A stretch of 64,000 nucleotides of DNA. Source: Oxyruncus cristatus (Eukaryota > Chordata > Aves > Passeriformes > Cotingidae). This document shows positions 1 through 12,200 of this stretch, piece by piece (the first letter of the stretch is position 1; every line of letters starts with the position of its first letter). Both the position numbers and the translations under genes were made by a program. The notes beneath the pieces are model-generated. The model was not told the origin of the DNA. It ran no database searches and saw only the letters and a program-made list of their open reading frames with translations. The stretch is taken from assembly GCA_013399855.1 (NCBI GenBank), contig VXAY01002919.1, positions 849,183-913,182 on the forward strand, given 5' to 3'.

Positions 1-206
1 GGTGCCGCCGCTGACGCCCGCGGCGCCGGGGCCGTTCTCGCTGCTCGACACGTGCGCCGTGTGCGCGCAGAGCCTGCAGAGCCGGCGGGAGGCAGAGCCC
101 AAGCTGCTGCCCTGCCTGCACTCCTTCTGCCGCCGCTGCCTGCCCGAGCCCGAGCGCCAGCTCAGCGTGCCCGTGCCCGGCGGGGCCAACGGCGACGTGC
201 AGCAAG
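1..206 (+). CDS. TRIM33: TRIM33 exon 1 (partial): first half of RING finger
   Basis: The window opens inside exon 1. The frame from base 2 begins [10 protein letters not shown], the end of the Ala/Pro-rich N-terminal region, then [15 protein letters not shown] and [10 protein letters not shown], which are the first zinc ligands of the RING. The exon ends at base 206, followed by the donor GTGAGC, leaving one base of a split Val codon. It is GC-rich, as expected for a CpG-island first exon. The start codon and promoter are upstream of the window. Confidence 0.95.
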
Positions 207-3200
207 GTGAGCACCGCGGGGGCTTTCCCTGCTGGCAGCGGGTTGTCCCGGGAAGGAGCGCGGGGTTTTCCCGCTCCCGGCGCGGCCGCAGGAGCTGCCG
301 GTGCCGCGGTGCTGCTCGGGGGGTGTTCCGTGTTCGCGAGCGGCCGCTGCAAGTTGGGAAGTTGTTGGGACCCAGCGTGTGAATCGCTTTCCGTGGGTTT
401 TGAACACACGTGGAAGGAATGGAGCTGTTGGACAGGGCCCGGAGGAGGAACCAGGTTGATCGGGAGGGATGGAGCAGCTCTGCTGTGAGGAAAGGCTGGA
501 GAATCGGGATTGTTCAGCCTGGAGGAGAGAAGGTTCCGGGGACACCTTGTTGCAGCCCTTTAGTACCTAAAGGGGTGCTCTGTAAGACTGCTGTAACGAG
601 TACTATGAAGAAAGATGGGGACAGACTTCTTATCACTTCTTGTGACAGGACAGGGGGTAGTGGCTTTAAACTGAAGGAGGATCGGTTTAGATTAGATTTA
701 AGAAAGAAGTTTTTTACAACGAGGGTGTTAAAACACTGGCACAGCTTGCCCAGAGAAGTGATGGACGCCCCAGCCCTGGAATCATTTAGGATCAGACTGG
801 GCCAGGCTCTGAGCAACCTGGTGAAGATCCCTGCTCGTTCCAGGGGGGTCTGACTGGATGAGCTTTAAAGGCTGCTTCCAACCCAAATTACTGTTTTGTT
901 TTGGCTCTCAGGGAGGGACTGGGCAGCCTCAGTTCTGCAGCATTGGGATAAGACGTGTTTAATTAAATCCGAACTCACTGTTGCTACGGTGTTACTTGCC
1001 CAGGTGGAACGGTGGGTCCACTGCACCTGCTTTGCTGTGAGATAAAACCTTGCGGAGCTGTTCGTCGCTTGAGTTGTGCCCAACTTGTGCCAGGGAATGA
1101 GAGCTCCTTCCAGGTGTTCCTATCAAAACCACAGCCTGAGTTTTAATTTTTTTTTTTTTTTATATATATATTATACGTTCGGGGATGGAATTGAAAAGCT
1201 TCTGGAGCTGTAGATGGGGTGACTCACGTGCTGTGGTGTATAGACCAATTTAGGGCCTTGGTAAGTGGTTTTACAGGTCTTAACTGGGCCCTCTGGTCAA
1301 AGAGACCTTGTTTGGTGACATCTTTGGACTCAAGTGTTTCCTGTGTTGCACAGTGAAGGAATTCAAACCTGGCTTGGTAGTGATTTGTTCATCCAAACTG
1401 TTCAGAAGTTCATCTAGGATGTTCATCTAGCTCTTAGAAAATTCATTAGTTTTAAAAAGATGATATATTAAATATAGTTTGTAAATACACTCACTAAAGC
1501 GCTGAGATGGTCTTGTGATCCATCTTTTTAAATTCCAGCTTTTGCCTTATATCATAGAATCACAGAATCCCAGAATGGTTTGGGTTGGAAGATCATTTTG
1601 TCCCACCCCCTGCCACGGGCAGGGACACCTTCCACCAGCCCAGGTTGCTCCAAGCCCCGTCCAACCTGGCCTTGGACACTTCCAGGGATGGGGCAGCCAC
1701 AGCTTCTCAGGGCAACCTGTACCAGGGCCTCCACCACCCTCTCAGGTTAAGTGATATGCCAGTGGAACACACAGAACTTGGCAAACTGGGTCTATTTTAT
1801 TAGGAATTCCAGGATTATCCGAGTCTCACTGTAGAACACAGGTGTGGGAACAACAGGAGGCGTAGCTCCTGCACTATATATAGACTGGAATATCACTTCT
1901 TGTAGTACACATTTTAGCAGTGCTTGTTGGTGGGCTTTGGTGTAGGAAGGGTTCATCTTTGGATTGCTGCAGCAAAAAGTTTTAGATTATGTGAGTAAGA
2001 TGTGGAGTCTGGAGCATCTCTGTTGTGAGGAGAGACCACGGGAGCTGGGCCTGGTTAGTCTGGAGGAGACTGAGAGGGGATCTCATTAATGCACTTTAAT
2101 ATCTCCAAGTGGTGTCAGAGGGTGGTGCCAGACTTTTTTCAGTGGCAGGACGAGGAGCAATGGCCATAAACTAAAACACAAGTTCCGCCTCAACATGAGG
2201 CAGAACTTTTTTCCATGGAGATGGCAGAGCACTGGAACAGCTGCCCAGGGAGGGTGTGGAGTCTCCCTCTCTGGAGACATTTCAAACCCACCTCGACGAG
2301 TTCCTGTGTCAGCTGCTCCAGGTGACCCTGCCTTGGCAGGGGGATGGACTGGATGATCTCCAGGGGTCCTTTCCAACCCCAGCTAGTCTGGGATTCTGTG
2401 TAGGGTCTGGGAGAGTGTTCTGGTAAGGATGTGTGTGATCCATCTGCAGTGATCCATTCTTACCTGAACACAGGAATTGCCCAGCAGGTCAGTAAAGAAC
2501 CAGCCATGGACCAAAAAATGCAGTTTTGTGGACAGTTCTCTCTGCGCCTTTTGAGTGGAATCAGTTGAGTGACACATGGGACATTACCAGTAAATCAGAT
2601 AGAAAATGGACATTCTCAGCCTACTGAGAAGTACCACAGTGCTTAGTCATGCAGGTTCCTTCCCTGTTTTGGTAGTCACCAAGTGTTACTTCCACTTCTG
2701 CTGCTTCTCTGGTCTCCCTCAGCAAGAGCAGGTGCTTTTCTTGAAGGAAGAGTTAATGAGAAGTGCTACATGTAGCTATACCTGAAGCAAGTTATATTTA
2801 ACTGCTACAGGTTGGTTCATATCCGTAGCACTGATGAAAGAATTGGTTTTACTCTTGTTTGCATATTTGTTGGGGGGAAAAAAATAGAAGTTTCCTGTTT
2901 GATGTATTTTAAACATATATATTCTTTTATGCTGTTTGTTCAACATAAGAAGTAGCATCTCACATAGAGTTTAGTGTCTTAATTGGTCATTGTAATGCGA
3001 GTTTTAGTTGGTGGATAGGTGATTTCTTAATGCCTGGTGTTTCACCTGTCCAGCTGGACTCTTACTTTGAGACTGAATAGGTTACAAGGAAATGTATTTC
3101 TATCCCAGTGTTCTGGAAAATGCTTATTCCTAAGTTAGAGTTACGGATACTGTAAAACAACTTTTCCTGCACCCACTGCTGCTCGTGCTCCTGGAAGATA

Positions 3201-6200
3201 CGTTGTTTTGTGGTTTCACTGCCTGGCTGAGATATTTACAATCTCCTTTAAGAAGATTATTTCAGTGCAGAGAATGTGTGGCTCTCCCAGCTCCTTGGGA
3301 ATGTCATTTTTCATTAGGCTAGAAAACTAAACGAGTTGAAAGATGCTGTCAGAATGCCAAGGGGAAACGTCCACAGTTGGTTGTGTGTGTAGACTGAGGA
3401 GCAGCACGTTTACTACTGAGTGCTGTGCTGTGTAGTACCATAAATTAGTTGGATATGCTGAATTCAAGTCCCAAACCCAGTGTTTGTGTACTTAGAAACC
3501 ATGTATTAATCACCTCTTAAGTTACGCAGTAATTGTTTTTAATTCACTGTGAAAGGGGGACATAAGTGGTCTGATGGGTATGAGAATGTGACGTATCCCT
3601 TACACTGAGTTGGGTGGTAGTTCCTGCGTTTTCAGTCTAGAAGAATAATGAAAACTCCTGCATCAAACAGACTTTTTAAGCTGTGTAAATGCAGCATCTT
3701 AATTCTAGTGGCTCTGAGTACTTAAGCACTTAAAGAACTGGTTAAAAGCAATATTCGCCAGTGCCTCGGACATGAAGCACAAAGCTTTAATTGAAGAGCT
3801 GCGAAAGACAAGTTGCTTTAATTGAAAACTGCCAAAGACAAGTTGCAATAATTAAAGAATCGTTAAAGACGAGCTGGTTTAATTAAGAGAAGTAGTTTTA
3901 GTTAGGGTTAGCACTGTTAAAGTGCCCAATACGGTGCAGTGGGAGATAGAGCACAAGAGATCACGAGAGAAGAGCAGAGAAGATGATGGATGGGGATGAG
4001 GGATCCAGGAGCCCGAGAGGATACCAGGGGTGGAAGACAGAAGGATCTGTCTCCAGGGCTGGAGCCCACCACCAAGGACAGACCATACAAGGCAGTGCTG
4101 AGCCCATGGTGGTGGGAACCCCTTTTCTGTGCTTCTAGTAATTTCTCTTGGCTTCTCCTACTTTTTTATTTCACGCCTTTCCCTCCTCTCTTTTTGTTTT
4201 AGCAAATAAAATTGAATTATTGTTTTGGAATCCAACATCTGGCCTCGTTTGTGCCAGGAATTTTCAAACTTTACTCCTCTCTGCGCTTTTGGATCGAGGC
4301 AAACTTTGCCTCTCTCCACCAAGTGGGTTGGAACAGTCACCTGAACCCTCTTGATTCTTTAGTTTTCTCCTGTGTTAATAAGTGAGGGCCATGAAGATGT
4401 GTTGGAGCCCAACACGAGTCCTGAAAAATGGTCAGTTTGTCTTCTGGGCTTCCTGAAAATCCTGTTGTGAAACTTAAATTTCAGTCTAAATTAACAGTGT
4501 ATTTTAAAATGTTTCTGTCTGAGACCATTTAGGCATGTTTTCTTTTTGTAAGATTTAATATCTCTAATTGTTATAAATTGTGTTTTCTTATTAAATATCA
4601 TGTCTTGTACAGTTGTGATTTAAGCAAGGATTGTTCAAAAAAAAAGTGCTGAGTTAGAAGTGGACCTTGAAAACAGTTAATTTTTTTTTTAAATGTATTT
4701 TTATCGTGACGGGTTTCAGTCTGATTGTTTCACTGCCTTGACCTGTGAGGGGTTAATTCAAGGTCTGATCACTGAATTAGGGCAGGGTTTTGATGTATGG
4801 CTGTGCAGAAACTGCTGGACCCTTGCAGTGCTGCAAGAGGTAAATATTATGCACGTGTAGTAACTATTACTGGTGTTCTCACCCAATAAATGAGACCTGG
4901 CAGAGATTCATTCCCGAGAGGGCTGATAATGCGCCAAGTTTGAACTTTAGACGGAAACTGGAGTTATTAAATTGGGAGAGTGTTTGCAAATATTTCCTGA
5001 ATTGGGAAGTTTTTATCATCGTTGTAACAAAGTAAAGATCTTGCAGGACTTTAATTATCTCCTATTCACGTGGACACTGTGTGTGGAATCAGCCTGGCAC
5101 GTTACAACCCAAAACAAACCTGTGTGTGAACCCAGATGTCTAAAATAACTTTGGTCAGCAGAATTGGGATTGTGGAAGATTGGTGACTTAATGGTCGGTG
5201 GGTGATGTGGCAGAGAGTTTTAGGCTCGTGCTAATTGATGTCTCATATGTTTCAAGAGAAGTTTTAAGCCTTTTCTGTAAGAGAAGTGGGATGGCAGGGC
5301 CGGGCGTGTCCAGCTCCACCTCCTCAGAGCCGGTCTGGTGAGAGGAGGATCCTCAGGGAGCTTTGTCCGGGTGTGTGGGGACTGTGCTGGGATGGCAGCG
5401 GCACAAGGAGCCTCTGCTGCAGTGTTTGACCATCCTCCTTGTAACGTGGGAAGTATTTGTTGCCTTGAAGCAAGGTTTGCCTTGTTCCTGCTTGTGCCTG
5501 TCACTGCTTTTGTGGAGCACCTCTGTGGAGAGCCTGCTCTCCCCATCCCTCAGGTGCTCGGTGCTGAGGGCTCTCCTCGTGTGTGTTGTGCTCCAGCTCT
5601 GATCACTTTGGTCACCAGTGCTGGCCCTGCCCCAGTTTGTCAGTCTGTGCTGTACTGGGGAGCCCTGTACTGGCCCAGCATCCCAGTGTTGCATCCAGAG
5701 CGCTGAGCAAGGGGAAGGATGGATGCCCTACCCCTGCAGCCTGGGACACGTGGGGCTGTTCTGCTGAAGGATGTGCTGGTGGCTCCTGTTCAACTTGTTG
5801 TCCAGAACATCCTTTAAACATTGGATTTTAGGGTGTTAAGCGAGGTCAAAGTTACTTGTTTATACTCTTGGATGTTACAAGGCAGCTAAAGAATAGATAA
5901 AGGTTTTTGTGTTACAGACTAGAGCTGATGTTGAAGGAGTTGGATCTTGTGAAAATAGGAATTTTAGTACTAAGTAGAGATATTTAGGAATGCAAGTGTT
6001 TGGGTTCAGTGTTTGAATAAATTTTGCATTTCTAAATTTGAGCTGCTGGAAGGAGTGTCTGTGATACCTCAGTGATGGAGGGGATCCAGTGGTGAGCAGT
6101 AGATGCTCCTGAGGTGCAGAGTGATTTTTGCAGTGCCTTATCATGGATCACCTACACTATGTGCATTCCATGCCCTCCCACATTCAGATCCAGAATCTCG

Positions 6201-9200
6201 TCACATCCATATGAACCTCATTCAGATCAATAACTCTCTTGGAGCTAGAACTTCAGTGCCTTTACTTTCCACTGTTGCTTTTTGTTCTCTATTAGGTTTA
6301 AGTGGTGTTTGGTTGGGCTGTGATGTGTTTATTTTAAGTTGACTGAAGGCTGCTTGAAGTCAACAAGTGAATGTGGATCCCTCAGTGTGGAGCCTCTTAG
6401 AAAAGTTCCTTATTTTGCTGTAGCTCCTGTAGTGTTTGTAGCCAGTGGATGAGTTTCCATGGCTCCTTGTGTGTTCCCTTTCCATCCCACCTCCCCTTTC
6501 TCTAACCCCAGGGCTGGAAGTTCCCAGGCAGCTTCTTCAGTGTCTGTAAATAAAAACTAGAGAACCTGATTAAAAGGATGGAAGTTCCCGTGTTTGGTGG
6601 GGAAACAGATTCATTCTTAGTGGCTCAGGAAGCCTTGTTGTTCTAGAGCTGGTCCCTGGAACATCTGAGGAAATTCTAGACGGGTGAGTGGGGAGCAAAG
6701 AAGAGTCAGAAAATTGCAGGTTTTTTCTTGAGCAGAAGTAATGGGTATGAGTTGAACACACAACCTCTGACTGGGCAGAATGTGTCTTGCCCAACAAAGA
6801 TGGTCTGGGGGCACATCAGTCCAATTCAAGTGAGGTGAAAAGTGCCAGGAGCCTGAATTCCTGAATATTGAGCTGGAAGTGGGTACAAAGACTTGGCATG
6901 AGCTTTCTCTTCAGAGTGCCTCTGGTTTGATCCTACAAGATTGGAAGTGCAGAGAATTAATCTTTCCCCTTCCATCTCTGTAGCTCTCAAGCATCCTGAA
7001 AATTTGGGAGTATTTTAGTGGAGTTGGGATTAATATGTCAGCCTGGAGAAATGAATTCTGAGCAGGTTCTGAATAATTTTCCTACTGAAACTAGTTCAAG
7101 ATGAAACCTGTTGAAAAAAACTGCCTGTTTTGAGATGCATGCAAATAGCCCTCAGAGGAGCGTAGTTAGCCTTGAGGAATTTTAAACATAAATATATACA
7201 AGATATTCTCAGAGTTATGAGTTGCAGTTAATAAGAGTGTTTGTGTTGCAGCTTGAGTTGGGAGCAGTAGATCAAAAGCATCTTCCCTTTGGAATCTGAA
7301 GTTCTTTGCCGTGTTCCGTTGTGATTTGCTGCTGGATTGTGATGCAGGGTTTTTTAAGCAGCCTTTCTGTTTTCGTGAAAACAAAACTACCTTTTATTCT
7401 CAGTTTGCTTCAGTTTCGTGCTCTCTGCCATCCTTTGATGTCTGTGGTCTAGTTCAGTGCGCTTTATCTAAATCATAAGCAGTTAAAAGGATTACAGAGA
7501 TGCTACTCTCATTAGTGCTCTTAAAGGCTTTGACAAATAAGAGGATCTGATGTGCAATGTAAGGAGATGTGAGCGTAGCAGTTGTATAACTAATGGTGCA
7601 ACATGTGTAGGAAAATTTGGGTACCTGCATCTCTTGGCTCTGACAAAACCCTTCACCTTTGTGTTGGTTTTCGGCTCAAAAGAGCGTCCCAGGTGAATGG
7701 CTCTGTCTGCCCCTGCCAGGAGACTCCGTACGAGTGTTCCAAGGAATCTGGGAGTCTCTTCTCCCTTATTCTAGGCTGTGGGAGCTCTGGTAGTTAGGGA
7801 ATGGCTCATGATGTGAGAAGGTGAAACGCATCTCCCTCGGAGTGGGGTTGGCAATGCGAGGCGGGGTTTTCCTGCCGGCTGGGTTGGTGACTCTCAATCC
7901 AAATTTCCAGGTAAGAAGCTCTTCCTGCTTCTCACTTGAATCAGCTTTAAGAAACTCCATTTAGGCTACGTATTGTGTCTGTAACAGCAGATGGGGGACA
8001 GGGAATGTGTATGTTTGAAAATATTTTTGCTGTTCTGGAGCAAATTGTCTGAGAAAAAGCAGAGCTCGTTCTGAACCACATCATGAATTGGGAACGGGAT
8101 GTAATTTATTTACCACAGTGCCACTGGGAACGGCAGGGAGGGGAAGATTTGGTACATAGAGCTGTGTATGTCGAGTGCTGTGGAAGAGAGGTCATAAATA
8201 TTTGTGCTCATGGCTGTTACAGGTCTGACACACCATCGTGAGGTGTGTGATAAAACAAGTGGAAGAACCAGCAATGTGAGTCCTCTTAAATACAGTATAA
8301 GAAGCTTGGAAACCCACTCCTGTTACCTGCAGCTCGTGTAAAATAGTTCATCATTTCCTGTGCCCTGTCAGGTCCAAAGGATGATTGTTCTTGGATCTCT
8401 CCATGGAAGTGCTGATATTCACAGGAGCACCTGCTGAAGTTCAGGGGGTGCTTTATTCTTCTTTTTTCAGCACCTGATGTATAACAGTGTTCCTGCAGTT
8501 AATGCTGAGGGCATTATTTTGGTGACACTGTAAGTGAGGAAGGAACTGCTATACAGAATGTTTTAGACCCCCAGTGCAGAGTTTCACGTGGTGTGGTCAG
8601 AACTTCTGAAAGAAACTTCCCTTTTCTCAGCTCTTCGCTCCAGTGCTGCTCTTGACCTCTGGAGCGTCGATTTGTGGCTTCAAAGGAATATGAAAACATC
8701 TGTGAGGACGTTGGAAATCTTGATGGTAATAATTAGGATTGGGGGGATGGAGATCATAAATTAGTCTGACCTTCATAATTTATATGAGCGTGTCTAATTC
8801 TAATTCAGCTGTAATTTAAGAAAAAAAAAATATCGATCTTTTACCAGTAGTTTTGCTGTGTGCTGATGTGTTGCTCAGAAGGGGTTACATGGCTTTTTGG
8901 AAAGCAGAGTTACAGTGGAAATGTGTGTACCTTTTGTTAGCTTGTAAATTATCTCAAGTTTTGACAGGGAAGGATTTTTTTCTTTTATGTAATTATTATT
9001 TTAGTTTGATTTTGTCTGCTTTTGCCTCTCCCCTCACAAAATCAGGCACATCTGTATCTTTTCAGTGCTGCAGTTCAGTTTCTAGTACAAATGGTGCTGC
9101 AGTAATTTGTTTTATATTAGATTAAAAGACCAGGATATGAGATGTTTAGTGGCTCATGTATTATTGGCGAGCTCCTGTTGGAAATAACGGGTGTTGAGAT

Positions 9201-12200
9201 GTGAAAAAGAAGTTTAATGTGCTGACTGAGAATTGCAAGGCCTTGTTGTCTCTTGAGGTACGTGCAGAACACGGAGGGCACCTTGTGTGTGACTTGTGTT
9301 TGAATGTGGAGGTGCCAAAATTGGGGGTTTAGCTGTGAGAGCAGGATCTGGGGCTACCCATTCCTTGTCTCCTCCCTGACAGAAGCAGTGGACAAGGTGG
9401 AATTACCCAGGGTCAGAATCCAGCCCATGGGCTGTCAGTTGTATCAAAAGGCTTGATTTTATTCCATCTTTCATTCATTCGTCCACTTTAAAACCAACCC
9501 AAAACTTGCTTTGCAGGGAGGGCTTTGCGTCTGTGGAATTTGACTTGTTGTTGTGTGAAGATTATAGATCTTGGGCTTCTGTTGTGTTGCTTTCTTACAA
9601 TATCTCGTGTCTTTGACCCAAGACAGCACTAAAATAAGGTTTGGTTGTGGTCTGGTTTAGGTGGAGCAGTTTTAATGGTAAATATCTGAAATTTTTGCTT
9701 TGTAAGGATAATATACATCAGCTCCTAGATGGCTTTCATCCAGTGTTTCCTAAAGCATTTTGTCTCTCAGTAGTAAGAAAACCTCAAGGTTCTTCATACA
9801 GGGGAGGTTTCATTGTGTGTGTGAAAGCTTTTGTACACGTAGGTGCTGCAGTACGGGTTATTTTTCACATCCTGCTCTTGAGATGTGTTTGGTTTGATGG
9901 GACAGAGAATATATAGTTGGATTATTGTTGCTCTGCAGTGAATCTCCTGTGTTCTCAAGCCATCATTAATTTTAGCACTTGAGAAAATGAATGCTACTTC
10001 ACTACTAATGTAATTAATCTCTCTGAAAAAAGTGCTGCTGTCCTCATTGAATATCCACAAAGGAGTTGAGCATCACTTAATTACACTTCTCAAAGTTGTT
10101 TCGGGTGTTTCAGTGTGTAAAGATATTTCCAATGGCTTGGAAAGCTTCTCCTTGAGAATTTTATTCTCAATAAATTGTACAGGAATTTGATTTAAGATCA
10201 AATGACATTTCTGTGAAGAAAGTATGAACCATTACCTAAGTGATAAATAGGTTTTCAAACCTTCATGTAGGTTGTTCATGGGCATCTTTAAATATCAGTT
10301 TGGTTCATGTGGTAACTTTTTTGCAGCTCTGCTGAGGACATAAAACTAATTTAGTGATCACAGAGGATAACAAAGCAAGGTAGTGGAATTTTATTACTGC
10401 ATCTGCCTCCCTGACCTCATGGAAATAGGTTATATTAGAAATCTTCCTCTGTCATATCTGGGAGAATATTGGGACACAGGACTGCCATGGCATTTTCAGG
10501 AACATTCCCTGAGACACCCGAAATCTCTGGGCACGCCCCTCTTAATGCTTGTCTTGAGACTGGATGGACCACAGACTGTTAATAACAAATAATTAACAAG
10601 TGTTAGTTTTGCAGTCGAAATTAAATATTTGCTTGGGGAGAACAAATGGCTAAAAATACGCATTTTTTAGGGAGGGTGGGGGGAAGAAATAAATAGGAAA
10701 AACTGAGTACGATGTGGAAATCATCCCAACTTCATTCTGGCTGAGGGATCCTTTCCTCAAGAGGGGGGTGGGTTTTGCTGAGGGGTGTTTTTTCGGGGTG
10801 AAACCTGTTACAGCCACACGGTGCCCGGTTGTTAAGAGTAACGTCAGCTGTGAGATCCCACGTGAAAGGATCAGTCTGAGGGGTTTTGTGTTCGTTCCTG
10901 TCACCTTTGCCTGCTGCTGTCCGCGTTCTGAGAGCCGTGGCTGGCTGTGTGTTGCAGTGGGGGTGATCCGGTGCCCGATCTGCCGCCAGGAGTGCCGGCA
11001 GATAGACCTGGTGGACAACTACTTTGTGAAGGACACCTCGGAGGCACCGAGCAGCTCTGATGAGAAATCCGAGCAGGTATGGACTGGCCTCGCCCCAGAT
11101 TCACGTCCTGTTTCTGTGCCTGGTGGTCCTTCCCAGGACAACGACTGTGTCCCTTCGCAGGTGTGCACGAGCTGCGAGGACAACGCCAGCGCCGTCGGAT
11201 TCTGTGTGGAGTGTGGGGAGTGGTTGTGCAAGACCTGCATAGAAGCTCACCAGCGAGTAAAATTCACTAAGGATCATATGATCAGGAAGAAAGAGGATGT
11301 GTCTTCAGGTGAGTGTTTGGGTTTCGTTTTGCCCTGCCCCCTGTTCACCGTGTTTTCTCTTTGGTCCGTGTGAAAAGAGAGAGGGAGGAGGATTTAGGTA
11401 ACAACCAGCTCTGTGTGGCTTTCCCCAAGGATTTGGGAAAGGTTTAGTAAAAAGTTGCCAGTGCAAAATTAGCAGCTCTAAAACTGTAATTTTTAACTGA
11501 GTTATTTGCTCATACTTTGTACAGTTTCACGTCCAGTGGAAAAAATGCTTGAAGTGTAGGAGCCAAGAAAGTGCAACCTTTGGAAAGGATTTAGATCCAT
11601 TCTTAATAATCCTGGTTAGTAGAACAAGTAACTAAGTGAAGGGGTTGGAATCTGGAGAGCAGTGACATATTGATAATCCTGTCCATTGGCAAGGAAATTC
11701 AATTACATGTTTTGCTGTATTTTGTTCTAAGGAGCAATTATAGTTCTCCCAGTGGACAACTACATACAGAGAAGCTTAGAGTCATATTCAGTATGATCCT
11801 CTTGTATTGATATTGCTTGGTAAATGTGGAATTTGAGTTTATTTTAGGTTTAATCTCTCAGGAAAATTCACCCTGTGAAGTGTGTGTGGGATCTGTTCAG
11901 ACGTCCAGCTTTATTAGAAGTTCACTTTTAAACTGTGGTTTGATTATACCTATTGAGGGAATGTAGAACTTGTTCTCAAAACAGGTCCAAGATATCTGAA
12001 TTTTAGCTTAGAAATTTTGATTTGTAAGCGGGTTAAAAAGTCTGAGTCAATGTGGATGTATATGAAGAATGATCATATTGAGGAAGAGAGATCCTGACTT
12101 CGTTCTCTCTCTCCATTTAAAAAGAGTTAAGATCATCATGATTATTGTTTGTCTCCTTTCAAAGGAGCAAACACTGCTTTTCTTTCTGCCAGCACTTGTC

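Larger units (their letters stand above)
207..10957 (+). other. TRIM33 intron 1 (10.75 kb)
   Basis: This is the largest intron in the window. It contains CR1 pieces at about 461-897 (+), 1551-1744 (-) and 2004-2401 (+), a T-run followed by TA repeats near 1147-1172, and an LTR-like segment with 31-bp tandem repeats at 3770-4350. The 5270-5830 stretch is somewhat richer in GC and has several overlapping open frames, but none shows a recognisable domain. From about 5830 to 10950 I see only ordinary AT-rich intronic sequence and no gene. Confidence 0.85.

Noticed and set aside
5270..5830. Cluster of overlapping open frames in a GC-richer part of TRIM33 intron 1
   Set aside because: Several frames on both strands are open together, as in GC-rich noncoding DNA; none shows a domain or convincing splice sites.
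10714..11373. 219-codon single open frame as a separate gene
   Set aside because: It is TRIM33 exons 2 and 3 joined by the in-frame 84-bp intron, with chance extensions on both sides.
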